Positions 5,453 through 6,014 of a stretch of DNA of 6,014 nt are shown here, piece after piece. Source of the stretch: CAZJPD01 sp964547795. GTDB lineage: Bacteria; Pseudomonadota; Alphaproteobacteria; Rickettsiales; Midichloriaceae. The stretch covers positions 1 through 6,014 of the forward strand of contig CAZJPD010000046.1 in NCBI GenBank assembly GCA_964547795.1, given 5' to 3'. Under the pieces are notes generated by a model that saw only the letters and a list, made by a program, of their open reading frames with translations, ran no database searches and was not told where the DNA came from. Within the stretch, counting starts at the first letter, position 1. Every line of letters starts with the position of its first letter. The position numbers and the translations under genes were made by a program.

Positions 5453-6014
5453 TTATTTTAATTTTAAANNNNNNNNNNCTTTAATTTCTTCTTGTTTTAC
5501 AATTTGCCAACCACAGTTTTCTGCAACTTTAGCGACATAATCTTGGTTATAGATAAAGTTTTCTAACTTAGCATCAAAGTTATAACCATCATCCCCCTGT
5601 TTAGCATTAAAACTAAAAGTCATAATGCCATTTTTGCCTATATATGACTTTAGTTTTGTGAATAAAAATTTTAAATCTGTGGAATAAGAAATAAGGTTTG
5701 TTCCTAAGATTATATCAAACTTAGAATCCGTTTTTGCTTTGGAATTCAGGAATGTCTTGGTGTCCTGGTTGATAATTGTATTATATACTTTATTCGAGTT
5801 TATGGTTAATTTCTTGCAATACTCTACCATATTTTTGTTTATCTCTATTCCTAAAACAAAATGCAAAAGCTGATTTTTTCTTAATAAATATGCAACCAGT
5901 CCTAACCCACAACCCAAATCTAACATGTTATAATTAAATACTTTTTCATCATCTTTTAAAGCTTATTTCATATCCTCGTATATGGTATTTGTTGGGGTTT
6001 TCCGTTCAAAGTCT
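5453..6014 (-). pseudogene. SAM-dependent methyltransferase (COG4976-like), interrupted by TAA and by an assembly gap
   Basis: Downstream of ATG 5926 the frame encodes a class I methyltransferase fold: motif I LDLGCGLGLVAYLL, an acidic strand GIEINKNMVEYCKK, FDIILGTNLISY, a GKNGIMTFSF strand, and a C-terminal NQDYVAKVAENCGWQIVKQEE. The last segment resembles the end of TPR-associated methyltransferases (COG4976). The ATG falls directly at motif I, which leaves no N-terminal part. The same frame upstream encodes DFERKTPTNTIYEDMK, then TAA (5963-5965), then ALKDDEKVFNYN into motif I. This matches the family's N-terminal region, so the TAA appears to interrupt the gene. The 3' end is also uncertain because ten Ns (5469-5478) lie inside it, and the apparent end at 5453 depends on the gap length being right. 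The substrate is unknown. It lies just upstream of mlaA on the same strand. Confidence 0.65.
5469..5478. other. assembly gap (10 Ns)
   Basis: Ten consecutive undefined bases interrupt the last part of the methyltransferase frame. A round number of Ns usually marks a gap of unknown size. The flanks are very AT-rich (minus strand ATTAAAG before it and TTTAAAATTAAAATAA after it), which may explain the assembly break. Confidence 0.95.

Noticed and set aside
1..6014. Reassigned genetic code with TAA as a sense codon
   Set aside because: Five complete genes end with TAA at the family's expected C-terminus, so only local lesions, errors or readthrough remain as explanations for the two internal TAAs.
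1..6014. CRISPR arrays, tRNA or rRNA genes, insertion-sequence ends
   Set aside because: I read both strands for spaced direct repeats, tRNA T-arm patterns and terminal inverted repeats and found none that hold up. The only tandem repeat is the in-frame one in rpsB.

Overview
The window comes from an AT-rich bacterial genome (I estimate about 30% G+C, not counted exactly). Its gene content fits an alphaproteobacterium, most likely a host-associated Rickettsiales- or Holosporales-like lineage. The reasons are the low G+C, a uS2 with a long charged C-terminal tail, a Host_attach-family gene, a MlaA/MlaC pair, and two accessory genes that look freshly broken. The taxonomic placement is inference.

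Layout. All genes but one lie on the minus strand. At the left edge (1-1506) is one reading frame for a restriction-modification protein, an HsdR_N-like nuclease domain followed by an N6-adenine DNA methylase. It is cut by a single in-frame TAA at 985-987 and runs off the window. Just upstream of it on the same strand is the translation operon rpsB-tsf (3337 down to 1549). rpsB ends in a repetitive lysine/aspartate/serine-rich tail, and tsf starts one base after the rpsB stop. A 218-bp divergent intergenic region (3338-3555) holds the rpsB leader and candidate promoters for both directions. The only plus-strand gene (3556-3975) belongs to the Host_attach family. A 92-bp convergent spacer containing a small 50% G+C island separates it from mlaC (4682 down to 4068). 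Upstream of mlaC is mlaA (5439 down to 4684), and upstream of that is a SAM-dependent methyltransferase of the COG4976 type. The methyltransferase frame is broken by another in-frame TAA (5963-5965) and by a 10-N assembly gap (5469-5478) near its 3' end.

How the genes work together. rpsB-tsf supplies the small-subunit protein uS2 and the EF-Tu exchange factor. mlaA-mlaC are translationally coupled and encode the outer-membrane and periplasmic parts of a phospholipid-trafficking system that keeps the outer membrane asymmetric. The housekeeping genes are intact. The restriction-modification and methyltransferase genes each carry one TAA in an otherwise open, recognisable frame, which suggests recent gene loss, sequence error or, less likely, stop-codon readthrough. 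I did not find a clearly new multi-gene system. The items most worth a second look are the paired nonsense lesions, the uS2 repeat tail, the rpsB leader, and the Host_attach gene divergent from the translation operon.
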